DNA of 64,000 nt from an uncultured Muribaculaceae bacterium (GTDB taxonomy: Bacteria > Bacteroidota > Bacteroidia > Bacteroidales > Muribaculaceae), in the NCBI GenBank assembly GCA_944321705.1, contig CALUMG010000001.1, forward strand, positions 124,001 through 188,000. The letters run 5' to 3'. A program made the position numbers and the translations under genes. The notes under the pieces were generated by a model, which was given only the letters and a program-made list of their open reading frames with translations, was not told the DNA's origin and searched no databases. This document shows, one piece after another, positions 7,462 to 16,191 of this stretch (positions are counted from its first letter, which is position 1; every line of letters starts with the position of its first letter).

Positions 7462-8322
7462 ATGAAGATTTTGATATTCGGAAATGAATACCAGCAACAT
7501 TTTGCTGAATCGATAAGGGAAATGATAGCGGTGCTGCGAGAATATGGCGCGTCGCTCGAAATGGAAGAGAGCTTCTACGCATATCTGTCGCATGAGTTGG
7601 GCATAGGTCTTGACGGTGTGGACTGCCGCAATGTGGACGACATGTGGGGCGATGTGGCGTTGAGCATCGGAGGTGATGGCACATTCCTGCGCACTGCACG
7701 CATGGTAGCCACGAAGGAAATTCCTATTCTCGGCATAAATGCCGGGCATCTCGGTTATCTTGCGGAGGCCCACATGGGTGAGATAAGCCAAGTGGCAAGC
7801 AATCTTTTCAACAAGCAATATAAGATAGGTCGCAGGACAATGCTTGAAATGAGTAACAATTGCGGGATAAGGATGGACAATACGCTTGCCCTTAACGATA
7901 TTGCGGTGATGAGGCAAGACTCATCCACGATGTTGAGCGTGCGAGCTTGGGTCAATGGAGCCGACTTGACGACTTATCGCGGAGACGGCCTTGTGATTTC
8001 TACTCCCACAGGTTCCACGGCATATAATTTGAGCGTTGGGGGGCCTATTCTTGAACCTACATCGCGAAACTGGGTGTTGTCGCCCATTTCGGCTCATTCG
8101 CTCACTTTGCGTCCGCTTGTGTTGCGTGACGATTCGGTGATAGAGCTTGAAACGACTTCGCGAGCTCCACAATATCTTGTCAGTCTCGATGGCAAGGCTC
8201 ATTCGTTTCCAAGTGGGTCAAGTATTACTGTAAAAAAAGCAGGCGTATATGTAAAAGTGATACAACCCCTCAATCATAATTTTGCCGACACGTTGCGCAC
8301 TAAGTTGATGTGGGGGCAATAA
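7462..8322 (+). CDS. nadK: NAD kinase
   Basis: This 286-residue cytoplasmic enzyme phosphorylates NAD to NADP. The diagnostic GGDGTFLRTA is at about residue 72-81, with ILGINAGHLGYLAE, then TYRGDGLVISTPTGSTAYNLSVGGPI. A C-terminal part with ISAHSLTLRPLVLRDDSVIEL matches the family. The ATG at 7462 gives MKILIFGN, the expected first strand. The next gene begins one base after the stop, so translation is probably coupled. It is divergent from pdxJ across a 266-bp spacer; TATATTTG at 7252-7259 is a possible but distant -7 box. Confidence 0.97.
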   Translation: MKILIFGNEYQQHFAESIREMIAVLREYGASLEMEESFYAYLSHELGIGLDGVDCRNVDDMWGDVALSIGGDGTFLRTARMVATKEIPILGINAGHLGYLAEAHMGEISQVASNLFNKQYKIGRRTMLEMSNNCGIRMDNTLALNDIAVMRQDSSTMLSVRAWVNGADLTTYRGDGLVISTPTGSTAYNLSVGGPILEPTSRNWVLSPISAHSLTLRPLVLRDDSVIELETTSRAPQYLVSLDGKAHSFPSGSSITVKKAGVYVKVIQPLNHNFADTLRTKLMWGQ

Positions 8323-8323
8323 C

Positions 8324-9046
8324 ATGGGCAGATATTATATAGAAGATAATGAATTTGGCATCGTGTGGGTGCATACCCGTGTCGGAATGCGGAATTTGAG
8401 AGCCATGGTGAAAGATGGCAATGTGCTGTTGAGGGTGCCTGATGGTGCAAGCAAAAAGTCGGTGCATGAAATGATTGACCAATACAGGTCGGAACTGCGT
8501 GTCTTGTGTTCCAAATATTCCGAGCGGAAACATCTGTATCACGATGGAATGAAGATAAATTGCTTCGGCGGATACTCGATAACCTTAGGTGTGCAACATG
8601 AGCAACCGGGACGAGTGGAATACGGATGCAATGGGCAGGAGTTGTATGTGAATATTCCTTCTGAATCTTCATTTGAAAATGACACGGTAGAGGATATCGT
8701 GTCGAAAGTCATAAAGTTAATGGTGAGGCAACGTGCCGAAAGAGTGCTTGTCCCGTTTGCCGAGAAAATTGCCGCGCAATTGGGATTGAAGGTGAAAAAG
8801 TTCGTAATGGGGCATGGAATGTCCAAATTGGGACATTGCACACGTTCGGGAGAAATTCAGTTGTCTTATTATCTAATGTTTCTGCCCGAGCATCTCATAA
8901 AGCATGTAGTGTGTCATGAGCTTGCGCATCTGACTTATTTTAACCATAGCCATGAATTCCATCTATTGACCGACAAATATGATGATGGTAATGAGCGAGC
9001 CGACATCAAGGAATTGAAAAACTTCAAGTGGCCGGTAAAAAGATAA
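8324..9046 (+). CDS. YgjP/SprT-like zinc metallopeptidase family protein
   Basis: This 240-residue protein of the YgjP-like (DUF45) family has a C-terminal zinc motif HELAHLTYFNHSHEFH, about residues 193-210: HExxH with a third His ten residues later. Just before it, GHGMSKLGHCTRSGEIQLSYYLMF matches the W/GSC...I.L..L.. strand of the family. Bacterial members are cytoplasmic and their substrates are poorly defined. It starts one base after nadK and closes that short operon; a strong hairpin (9050-9079) follows. The first 100 residues are less conserved and unassigned. Confidence 0.85.
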   Translation: MGRYYIEDNEFGIVWVHTRVGMRNLRAMVKDGNVLLRVPDGASKKSVHEMIDQYRSELRVLCSKYSERKHLYHDGMKINCFGGYSITLGVQHEQPGRVEYGCNGQELYVNIPSESSFENDTVEDIVSKVIKLMVRQRAERVLVPFAEKIAAQLGLKVKKFVMGHGMSKLGHCTRSGEIQLSYYLMFLPEHLIKHVVCHELAHLTYFNHSHEFHLLTDKYDDGNERADIKELKNFKWPVKR

Positions 9047-9049
9047 AAT

Positions 9050-9088
9050 GCGACCCGCAGGTTTATGTCCACGGGTCGCGATTGTTTT
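9050..9088. terminator. Bidirectional terminator hairpin
   Basis: GCGACCCG (9050-9057) pairs perfectly with CGGGTCGC (9072-9079) and a T-rich tail follows. It lies between two convergent genes, and the A-rich left flank would give a T-run in the minus direction. Confidence 0.8.
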
Positions 9089-9109
9089 GCTTGATTGACA
9101 AGTATCTTT

Positions 9110-10792
9110 TCAATAATGGAAACTGCTTCCGCCGAGGAATTCACGCAGCAGGCTCGTGCTTGGTATTTGTTTCTCGCTGATGGGCAGGAAGTAGTTGAGG
9201 AATGTGAGCAACCTCACTGCTTCGGCAAATTCGGGCACATTGCGAGGGACTTTCCGCAACAGTGGTTCGGCATATTCTTTCATTACGCCAAGTTCAAACA
9301 GCAATGAAGAGTTGAATGTCGCGTCGGCGTTTTCTTGGAACGGGAAAATCCACTTTTCTTCGCCTTTTCTCACGTTTTGCCACCGGGCAATGGTTTCCAA
9401 AGCATCGACTCCGCGATATTTGTGGTCGCGTATGATTCGACGCAGCAAACGGTTGTCGGTTGTGGGTACCCAGTTGTGGTCGTCGATTGTAAGCGTGGTG
9501 AGAGCCGATACATACACTCTGAATTTTTGCTCTTCGGGAATAAGCGATGTGAGTTCGGGATTAAGGCCATGTATTCCTTCTATCAGCAATATATTATTTT
9601 TGTCAAGTTTCATCTTTTCACCTTTGAAAACACGTTTTCCCGACGCGAAATCGTAGGTTGGCATGTCTACCTCTTCGCCGTTTATGAGTCTTTGCATGTC
9701 GCTATTGAACAATTCAAGGTCGAGAGCGTGCAGTGACTCGTAGTCGTAATCGCCGTTTTCATCCTTTGGGGTGTCTTCGCGGTTCACGAAATAGTTGTCG
9801 AGTGAAATTACTTTAGGAACGATGCGGTTTATCATCAATTGAATTGCAAGGCGTTTGGATGATGTGGTCTTGCCGCTCGATGACGGGCCGGCTATCAACA
9901 CTATCCGTGCATACCCTTTGCGATATCGGGCAGCAATCTTGTCGGCTATTTGTGAGAATTTGGCATTGTGCAAAGTCTCGGCAACGTTGATGAGCATCGA
10001 TGCGTTGTCGTTCAACACGGCATTGTTAAGCTCGGCGACATTGGTTATGCCCACGATCTCGTTGAATTCAAGATAGTCGGTGAAGGCTTCAAACATTTTG
10101 TCTTGCCTGATGGGTGTGCGTGGCTTGCTTGTATCATACTTGTCGGGGCCGAGCAGCAACATGCCGTTGTGATATTTTATCAATTCGAAAACTTTTAGCG
10201 AACCGGTCGATGGCGCGAGGTTGCCATAGTAGCTGTCGGGGGTGTTGCCAAGGGTGTAATATATTGAATAAATATCATCCGAGGTTTTCAGCAATTCAAC
10301 CTTGTCATCAAGCCCGGCAGCCGAGAATATGTCGATTACGTCATTTGTGAGACGTTGCCGACGGATGAAAGGTATATTTTCATCGATTATTTCCTGCATG
10401 CGCTTTTTTATTTCGTTCACTTTCTCGTTGCAAGGTTCTATGTCGTTGTCGTCTTTGCCAGTGAGCTGGGCATAATAACCGTTAGACACGGAATGCCGTA
10501 TTCGTAATCTCATTCCGGGACACACATCGAGCACGGCTTTGTAAAGCACCATGCACAACGAGCGAATGTACACACGTTGGCCCGACGGGGAAGTCTGGTC
10601 GAGATATTCCACCATGTTAGGTTTGTAGACCGGGAAGTGGAGGTCTTCGGTTTTATTGTTGACGTGGGCGCAGATAGGGATGAACCCTATTTTATCTTTA
10701 ATGCGTTCATATATCTCAAGAAGTGTTTCACCTCCTGTCACGGGGATGTATTCATTGGTGTTTTTGCAGAAAATTTGCAGAGAATCAATCAT
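9110..10792 (-). CDS. Nucleoside kinase with ThrRS-like N-terminal domain
   Basis: The 560-residue protein combines an N-terminal TGS/threonyl-tRNA-synthetase-editing-like region with a uridine-kinase-family P-loop domain. The N-terminal part covers about residues 1-200: GETLLEIYERIKDKIGF and IRSLCMVLYKAV. The kinase part has Walker A GPSSSGKTTSSKRLA (about 298), SLDNYFVNREDTPKDE, then LLIEGIHGLN. The architecture is known from anaerobic Firmicutes and Bacteroidetes. It probably phosphorylates uridine or a related nucleoside in the cytoplasm, but the exact substrate cannot be read. The gene is monocistronic or first in line, with the repressor gene upstream in the same direction 43 bp away. 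Confidence 0.88.
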   Translation of the reverse strand: MIDSLQIFCKNTNEYIPVTGGETLLEIYERIKDKIGFIPICAHVNNKTEDLHFPVYKPNMVEYLDQTSPSGQRVYIRSLCMVLYKAVLDVCPGMRLRIRHSVSNGYYAQLTGKDDNDIEPCNEKVNEIKKRMQEIIDENIPFIRRQRLTNDVIDIFSAAGLDDKVELLKTSDDIYSIYYTLGNTPDSYYGNLAPSTGSLKVFELIKYHNGMLLLGPDKYDTSKPRTPIRQDKMFEAFTDYLEFNEIVGITNVAELNNAVLNDNASMLINVAETLHNAKFSQIADKIAARYRKGYARIVLIAGPSSSGKTTSSKRLAIQLMINRIVPKVISLDNYFVNREDTPKDENGDYDYESLHALDLELFNSDMQRLINGEEVDMPTYDFASGKRVFKGEKMKLDKNNILLIEGIHGLNPELTSLIPEEQKFRVYVSALTTLTIDDHNWVPTTDNRLLRRIIRDHKYRGVDALETIARWQNVRKGEEKWIFPFQENADATFNSSLLFELGVMKEYAEPLLRKVPRNVPEFAEAVRLLTFLNYFLPISEKQIPSTSLLREFLGGSSFHY

Positions 10793-10835
10793 ATAGAAAT
10801 GTTTTATTGTGATAATTGTGGTTTAAAAAAGAGAT

Positions 10836-11528
10836 TTACATGCGTGTGTCCACATGCAAGATGTGTTGGACAAACATCATGTCGCGTATTTCGGCGCGTT
10901 CTATTTCCATGTCGTCGTATTTCGGATTTTCACTGCGCAATATTACCTTGTCGGGGTCGCTGTGCCGCCTGACATATTTGACCATGCAGTAATCGTCGAG
11001 GATGACGACATATATTTGTCCCCAAAAAATCTGTTTTATATTGGTCAACTCGCGCACGGCAATCATGTCGCCATTACGAATCACCGGGCTCATGCTGTCG
11101 CCACTGACTTTTACTATGCGGCAATCAGACGGGATGCCGGGCAGTTTTATGGAACCGATGATATTCTCATTGGCAAACATTCGGGCGCGTGGCATTATTC
11201 CTGCCGTCACGTCAATGTCGTATACAGGAGTTCCGTTGGCGTGAATATTCTCCAGTTTTATCGAGCCGTTGAACGAGGACTGTGGTATGTTGTCGGCCGA
11301 TTCTTTGGCAAAAGGCAAGTCGTTGCCGGTCATGAGCCATTTTTTTGATAAGCCGAGATTTATTACGATGCGGTTGATCAACGATTCGTTTATCGAAAGT
11401 TTACCTTTAAGATATTTCGACAGGTTGGATGAGTCGATACCTATCCTTGATGCAAATCCATTCTGTGTCAATCCGAGTTCATCGATTATGTACCTTAGCC
11501 GTTTTATTATGTCATCGTTGTTGTCCAT
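10836..11528 (-). CDS. HTH-S24 (LexA/cI-like) repressor
   Basis: About 230 residues. An XRE-type helix-turn-helix is at about 5-60 (LGLTQNGFASRIGIDSSNLS, KYLKGK) and an S24 peptidase domain at the C-terminus. The catalytic Ser is in SGDSMSPVIRNGDMIAV, the Lys in DDYCMVKYVRR, and a candidate self-cleavage Ala-Gly bond lies in DVTAGIMP. Such proteins are phage cI-type or stress repressors that inactivate themselves when RecA filaments form. ATG at 11528 was chosen over an upstream TTG at 11549. A palindrome just upstream (11551-11569) is a likely operator. No prophage lies adjacent, so a chromosomal role is probable. Confidence 0.88.
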   Translation of the reverse strand: MDNNDDIIKRLRYIIDELGLTQNGFASRIGIDSSNLSKYLKGKLSINESLINRIVINLGLSKKWLMTGNDLPFAKESADNIPQSSFNGSIKLENIHANGTPVYDIDVTAGIMPRARMFANENIIGSIKLPGIPSDCRIVKVSGDSMSPVIRNGDMIAVRELTNIKQIFWGQIYVVILDDYCMVKYVRRHSDPDKVILRSENPKYDDMEIERAEIRDMMFVQHILHVDTRM

Positions 11529-11550
11529 GCGTTGTCGTTTTGTTTGCAAT

Positions 11551-11569
11551 TTACCACAATTGCTGGTAA
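11551..11569. promoter_or_regulatory. Palindromic operator candidate of the S24 repressor
   Basis: TTACCA and TGGTAA form a perfect 6-bp inverted repeat with a 7-bp spacer, beginning 22 bp upstream of the repressor start codon. cI/LexA-type repressors usually bind such dyads in front of their own gene. AT-rich sequence with further partial repeats (AATATTG, TTGCAATAATTAGCA) runs on to about 11612. Confidence 0.5.
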
Positions 11570-11706
11570 TATGCCAATATTGTAAAGGTGTTTTTGCAAT
11601 AATTAGCAGAAAAAAGGAAGTTTACGCCAGTGTGGTTAAAAAAAGACAATGATTTAAACCTAATGGCTTCAATCCTGTCAAAGAAACAAATACAAATATT
11701 TGCAAG

Positions 11707-12414
11707 ATGAAAATAAGAATGTTTTTATTGTCGGCATTGGCAATATTTGCTTTTACCACAGCATGGGCTGCCGGCGACATGGAAGCGACCGACAAATATA
11801 TTGAAGTGACCGGGGTGTCGGAGACTGAAATAATTCCCGATGAAATACATTTTGTGATAGAATTGAAAGAATTCTGGACCGAAGAATTTGAAGGGAAAGA
11901 ACCTAAAGATTTCAAGAACAAGGTGTCGATGACCGAAATAGAAGCCGAATTGCGTTCGCAACTATCGGGCTTGGGTATTTCCGACAGTGCTGTCAGGGTG
12001 GAGGAAATTGGAAACTATGGGCGTGATGAAGGCCGATTGTTTGGTGTTTCAAAGCAGTTTGACATAACATTGAATGATTTCAGTCTTATTGACAAGATAA
12101 GCGATGTGGTCGACAAGCGGGCCGTAGTTTATATGCGCATAGGCGAGTTGAAGAACAACAATATGGATGAATATCGCAAAGCCGGCAAGATTGCGGCGTT
12201 GAAGGCGGCACGCGATAAGGCCGCATACATGGCCGAAGCACTTGGTGTAAAAGTTGGCGATGTGCTGCGCATAATTGAGCCCGGTGACGGTGTAGGCATT
12301 GAAATGCTGAGAAGCCCTATGGCGAATGTCATTAGCAATAATGCAGGTGGATATGATAATTTCCGAACCATAAGGTTGCAGTGTTCCATGAAAGTAAGAT
12401 TTGCAATCGAGTGA
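11707..12414 (+). CDS. SIMPL (DUF541) domain protein, exported
   Basis: The 235-residue protein has an N-terminal signal peptide (MKIRMFLLSALAIFAF, cleavage expected after AWA). A SIMPL/DUF541 domain follows: YIEVTGVSETEIIPDEIHF opens it, ARDKAAYMAEALGVKVGDVL lies near residue 165-185, and MKVRFAIE ends it. These periplasmic proteins oligomerise and are linked to stress resistance; no reaction is established. The gene stands alone, with a terminator hairpin at 12454. Confidence 0.85.
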   Translation: MKIRMFLLSALAIFAFTTAWAAGDMEATDKYIEVTGVSETEIIPDEIHFVIELKEFWTEEFEGKEPKDFKNKVSMTEIEAELRSQLSGLGISDSAVRVEEIGNYGRDEGRLFGVSKQFDITLNDFSLIDKISDVVDKRAVVYMRIGELKNNNMDEYRKAGKIAALKAARDKAAYMAEALGVKVGDVLRIIEPGDGVGIEMLRSPMANVISNNAGGYDNFRTIRLQCSMKVRFAIE

Positions 12415-12453
12415 CATGACAGAATAGGTTGTTTTCATAATTATATTGATTTG

Positions 12454-12490
12454 CCTCCGCCGGGACAGCCCGAAGCGGAGGTTGTTTTTG
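12454..12490 (+). terminator. Terminator after the SIMPL gene
   Basis: CCTCCGC (12454-12460) pairs with GCGGAGG (12475-12481), followed by TTGTTTTTG. It lies 40 bp after the SIMPL stop. Confidence 0.8.
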
Positions 12491-12591
12491 TAATTGCAAA
12501 TTCCAAATGGCAAGACAATGGAATAGTATTGGCTTATGCCTGCAAGTGAATTATTTTCCTTATTTTTGCAAGAGATTAATCCCGGTTGATT

Positions 12592-14028
12592 ATGTACAGG
12601 TCCATTGTTGCCATGGCTTTGATTGCAATGATTGCGTCGTATTTTAGAATACAGGCTGCTTCGGTCGCGTGTGAAGCCGGAGAACTGTCGACATGCGTGG
12701 AAGATTTGGACATTACCGAGCTGTCGGTCTCGGGAACGATAGACGTTAGAGATTTCAAATTCATAAATGAAGAATTACATAATCTCGTGTCAATAAATCT
12801 TGGAAATGCATTTGTTGCAGGTTATGAATGTTCAGCTGATGAATGCTATTTTGGCAAGTCGGGGGAATTCCCGGCAGGAGAATTGCCCGGGATGTGTTTT
12901 TTCGGTAAGAGATATTCTTCGGTTGTCTTGCCCGAAGGTTTGAAATCGATAGGCGAATATTCGATGGCTGGTTGTGACAAGTTACATTCGATAATCATTC
13001 CGTCAACAGTAACAGAGATAAATGAACATGCCTTCAACGGCAGCGGTATTGAGGAATTGCACTTGTCAGGAAATTTGGAAATGATTGGCAAAGGAGCTTT
13101 TGCCGGATGCCGATCATTGCAGGTTGTTGATATTGGTGAGACTACCGATTGCGTGATAGAGGATGATGCTTTTGCACGTTGCGTCGCGCTGGAACAAGTG
13201 ACGATGGGTGGCAACGTTGTTTCGATAGGCAATGGCGCATTCAAAGGGTGTAACTCCTTGAAGACTCTGAAAGTGGAAGATGGCAGTGGGCTTGCCATGA
13301 TTGGCGACGAGGCTTTCATGGATACACAATTGACAGAAACTCCTTTTGCAGGTTGTTCTCAATTGTTGCGTGTCGGCAGTTGGGCTTTTGCAAATGCTTC
13401 ATTGAATGAATTGTCGTTGCCGTCATGCATGAGCAATGTTCCTGAAGGGGTGTTCTTTGGAAACAATGAGTCAAGTACAATGATAATTCCCGATAATGCA
13501 ACCAACATAGATAAATTTGCATTCTATGGATGTAGTGCCATAAATAGTTTCTCTATTCCAAATGGCATGTCGTGCATAGGAGATAATGCATTTGAAAGCA
13601 TGTCGGGACTTGACAAGATAGTTTCTTATGCCAAAACTGTACCTGAGCTTGGCTCAGACGTGTTTTACGGAATAAATCAACCGGCAGTAAGACTTTATGT
13701 GAACGATGGTCTTGTGAATGATTACAATTTGGCCGAGCAATGGAACTTGTTTGAAATAATGGGATTGTCAAATGTAAGCATGACAAGTGCCGATGTCGTC
13801 GCATGTGACGTGAGAGCTTATTTTGACGGGGACATGCTTGAAATTACGGCCGATACTGAAATGATTCGGGTGACGGTTGTTGATATTTCGGGTATTGTTG
13901 TTGCAGATGTGCATTTGTTTGATTGTCAGGCAAATGTCGTGGTACCGAATCGGAATCCAAGCATATTCGCAGCAAGAATAGAGCTTTCAAATGGAGTCTC
14001 ACACACGATGAAGTTGATTAAACGATAA
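12592..14028 (+). CDS. BspA-like leucine-rich-repeat (LRR_5) surface protein
   Basis: About 478 residues. A signal peptide (MYRSIVAMALIAMIASYF) is followed by LRR_5 repeats. The recurring pattern is I..GAF.GC.SL..V.I, for example MIGKGAFAGCRSLQVVDIG, SIGNGAFKGCNSLKTLKV and NIDKFAFYGCSAINSFSIP, spanning about residues 75-365. The last 60 residues (IRVTVVDISGIVVADVHLF, then MKLIKR) resemble a type IX secretion sorting domain, which would place the protein at the cell surface. BspA-type proteins bind host or matrix proteins. The ATG at 12592 was used because the in-frame codon at 12586 is TTG. Confidence 0.88.
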   Translation: MYRSIVAMALIAMIASYFRIQAASVACEAGELSTCVEDLDITELSVSGTIDVRDFKFINEELHNLVSINLGNAFVAGYECSADECYFGKSGEFPAGELPGMCFFGKRYSSVVLPEGLKSIGEYSMAGCDKLHSIIIPSTVTEINEHAFNGSGIEELHLSGNLEMIGKGAFAGCRSLQVVDIGETTDCVIEDDAFARCVALEQVTMGGNVVSIGNGAFKGCNSLKTLKVEDGSGLAMIGDEAFMDTQLTETPFAGCSQLLRVGSWAFANASLNELSLPSCMSNVPEGVFFGNNESSTMIIPDNATNIDKFAFYGCSAINSFSIPNGMSCIGDNAFESMSGLDKIVSYAKTVPELGSDVFYGINQPAVRLYVNDGLVNDYNLAEQWNLFEIMGLSNVSMTSADVVACDVRAYFDGDMLEITADTEMIRVTVVDISGIVVADVHLFDCQANVVVPNRNPSIFAARIELSNGVSHTMKLIKR

Positions 14029-14068
14029 AAATAAGGTCAAACTTATAATAATTCCTAATTGATACAGA

Positions 14069-14848
14069 ATGGGAAAAAACAAGTTGAAAAAATTTGACGA
14101 GATGAATCGTCTGGAAAATGTATTCCAATATCCTTTTGCAGTGTTGAAAACCGAAGGTTTCCCATTGAAAGGCAAATGGAACAGCGATTATTTTAAAAAT
14201 GACAATCCTATTGTGCTTGAGCTTGGATGCGGCAAGGGAGAATATGCCGTAGGGCTTGCTCGCCGGTTTGGCAATCGCAATTACATAGGAGTTGACATAA
14301 AAGGAGCAAGGATGTGGACCGGAGCTACGGAAGCTGCTGCCGAGGGTATTGACAATGTGGCCTTTTTGCGAACAAACATAGAATTGATAGAACATTTTTT
14401 TGCTCAGGGCGAAGTGAGTGAGATATGGATAACTTTTCCTGATCCGCAAATGAAAAAGGTGAGGAAACGTCTTACGTCCACTCGTTTCCTTGAATTATAC
14501 AGGAAAATACTTGTCCCCAATGGGATAATTCACCTTAAAACCGACAGCCCGTTCCTTTATGCTTATACCGATGCTCTTGTAAAGTTGAACATGCTTGATG
14601 TGGATGTCAACACTTCCGACTTGTATCACTCGGGGATTGAAGATGACATTCTTGGCATAAAAACTTTTTATGAACAACAATGGCTGGAGCGTGGATTGAC
14701 TATAAAATACATCAAGTTCCATCTTGACAAAGAAACTGTGTTGCAGGAACCCGACATTGAGATTGAAGAAGATACTTACCGTAGCTTTTCGCGCGGATAT
14801 GTGCAAAAGATGATCGACCCGGAAGAGGATGCGTCGGGCAGAATGTAG
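14069..14848 (+). CDS. trmB: tRNA (guanine-N7-)-methyltransferase
   Basis: The 259-residue SAM-dependent enzyme makes m7G46 in tRNA. SAM-binding [19 protein letters not shown] is at about 50-68, [16 protein letters not shown] follows, and the family signature is [19 protein letters not shown] (about 133-152). The C-terminal T/D motif appears in [19 protein letters not shown]. It starts 40 bp after the LRR gene and 33 bp before the Mrp-like gene, and is probably co-transcribed with the latter. Confidence 0.96.
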   Translation: MGKNKLKKFDEMNRLENVFQYPFAVLKTEGFPLKGKWNSDYFKNDNPIVLELGCGKGEYAVGLARRFGNRNYIGVDIKGARMWTGATEAAAEGIDNVAFLRTNIELIEHFFAQGEVSEIWITFPDPQMKKVRKRLTSTRFLELYRKILVPNGIIHLKTDSPFLYAYTDALVKLNMLDVDVNTSDLYHSGIEDDILGIKTFYEQQWLERGLTIKYIKFHLDKETVLQEPDIEIEEDTYRSFSRGYVQKMIDPEEDASGRM

Positions 14849-14881
14849 AAGAAAATAAATTGAAGCAATATATAAACTATT

Positions 14882-15991
14882 ATGGAAAAGCGATTATATC
14901 CAAATTTAATTCTCGAAGCTTTGCGTAACGTTCGTTATCCGGGCTCGGGAAAAGATATAGTTTCGGCCGGAATGGTTGAAGACGACATTCGTATTGACGG
15001 GATGAAAGTGTCGTTTTCTCTTATATTTGACAAGCCTACCGACCCATTCATAAAATCGGTGGTGAAGTCGGCTGAGACAGCTATAAAGACTTATATTGGC
15101 GATGATGTTGACATAGCCGGCAACATAGGAGTAAAGACGCGCATGGCAATGCCATCCCATCCTGTTAATCCGCTTCCGGGTGTCAAGAACATAATTGGGG
15201 TGTCGTCGGGCAAGGGCGGCGTGGGTAAATCAACTATTGCCGTTAATCTCGCAGTATCTCTTGCGCAGCTCGGATATAAAGTTGGTCTGCTTGATGCCGA
15301 CATATTCGGCCCGTCGGCTCCGAAGATGTTTGGTCTTGAGGATGCTCCGGTCTATATGACAGAAAAAGATGGGCGCAGTCTTATCCTTCCACTTGAAAAA
15401 TACGGTGTAAAATTGTTGTCGATTGGTTTTTTAGTGGACAAGGAACAGGCCGTGTTGTGGCGTGGCGGCATGGCAAGCAACGCGCTTAAGCAATTGATTT
15501 CTGAAGCCGACTGGGGCGAACTTGACTATTTTATCATAGACATGCCTCCAGGAACCAGCGACATTCATTTGACACTTGTGCAGACGTTGGCCATTACAGG
15601 TGCTATTGTCGTATCCACACCTCAGGAAGTAGCTCTTGCTGATGCTCGCAAGGGTGTAAGCATGTTCATGAGCGACAAGGTGAATGTGCCAATACTCGGA
15701 CTCGTGGAAAATATGTCGTGGTTTACTCCGGCAGCACATCCCGATGAGAAGTATTACATTTTTGGAAAAGATGGAGGAAAGTTGCTTGCCGAGAAGTTGA
15801 ATGTGGAATTACTTGGGCAGATTCCTTTGGTAGCGAGCATTTGCAAGGGTGGTGACGACGGTATGCCTGTGACATTGCAGAATAGCATTTCGGGCGCTGC
15901 TTTCATTGAACTTGCACGCAGGGTAGTCGATGCTGTCGACAAGCGCAACAGTCAATTGCCACCATCGCATAAAGTTGAATTGAAGAAATGA
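14882..15991 (+). CDS. apbC: Mrp/ApbC-family iron-sulfur carrier ATPase
   Basis: A 369-residue protein with an N-terminal DUF59/MIP18-like domain (about 1-90). A P-loop NTPase of the Mrp/NBP35 family follows: the deviant Walker A is GVSSGKGGVGKSTIAVNLAV (about 103-122), then GLLDADIFGPSAPKMFG. DYFIIDMPPGTSDIHLTL is at about 218. Such proteins deliver Fe-S clusters to target enzymes in the cytoplasm. The paired Cys (CxxC) often seen near the C-terminus is not present; VENMSWFTP stands where CP-containing sequence can occur. Cluster binding may therefore differ. Confidence 0.93.
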   Translation: MEKRLYPNLILEALRNVRYPGSGKDIVSAGMVEDDIRIDGMKVSFSLIFDKPTDPFIKSVVKSAETAIKTYIGDDVDIAGNIGVKTRMAMPSHPVNPLPGVKNIIGVSSGKGGVGKSTIAVNLAVSLAQLGYKVGLLDADIFGPSAPKMFGLEDAPVYMTEKDGRSLILPLEKYGVKLLSIGFLVDKEQAVLWRGGMASNALKQLISEADWGELDYFIIDMPPGTSDIHLTLVQTLAITGAIVVSTPQEVALADARKGVSMFMSDKVNVPILGLVENMSWFTPAAHPDEKYYIFGKDGGKLLAEKLNVELLGQIPLVASICKGGDDGMPVTLQNSISGAAFIELARRVVDAVDKRNSQLPPSHKVELKK

Positions 15992-16052
15992 TAAAACTTG
16001 CCGCATCGGGAATGCAGGCAATAGTAGCAAAATAGCAAAGGTCATGGTTTTG

Positions 16053-16080
16053 CGGCAAGAAACTTGATGTTTTCTTGTCG
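16053..16080 (+). terminator. Probable terminator after apbC
   Basis: CGGCAAGAAA (16053-16062) pairs with TTTCTTGTCG (16071-16080) with one G·U, followed by CAAAATTTG. A longer, looser pairing of CTTGCCGCA at 15997 with TGCGGCAAG at 16051 is also possible. Confidence 0.5.
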
Positions 16081-16161
16081 CAAAATTTGTTATGGCATAT
16101 TCCTTTTTGAATAATTGAAGCCTATGATTGTCGGCAGTTTCATAAAATCGAGTAAAAATTG

Positions 16162-16169
16162 TAATTTTG
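16162..16169 (+). promoter_or_regulatory. mutS: -7 element of mutS
   Basis: TAATTTTG at 16162-16169 matches the Bacteroidetes -7 consensus; TTTC about 20 bp upstream is a weak -33. Transcription would begin near 16175, which rules against the TTG at 16174 as start and favours GTG at 16192. Confidence 0.5.
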
Positions 16170-16191
16170 AAAGTTGAAAAGAAATAATCAA

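Noticed and set aside
7462-8322. Large antisense frames opposite nadK, mutS, infB and other genes
   Set aside because: They are long only because of the codon bias of the true genes; no start signals, no family motifs.
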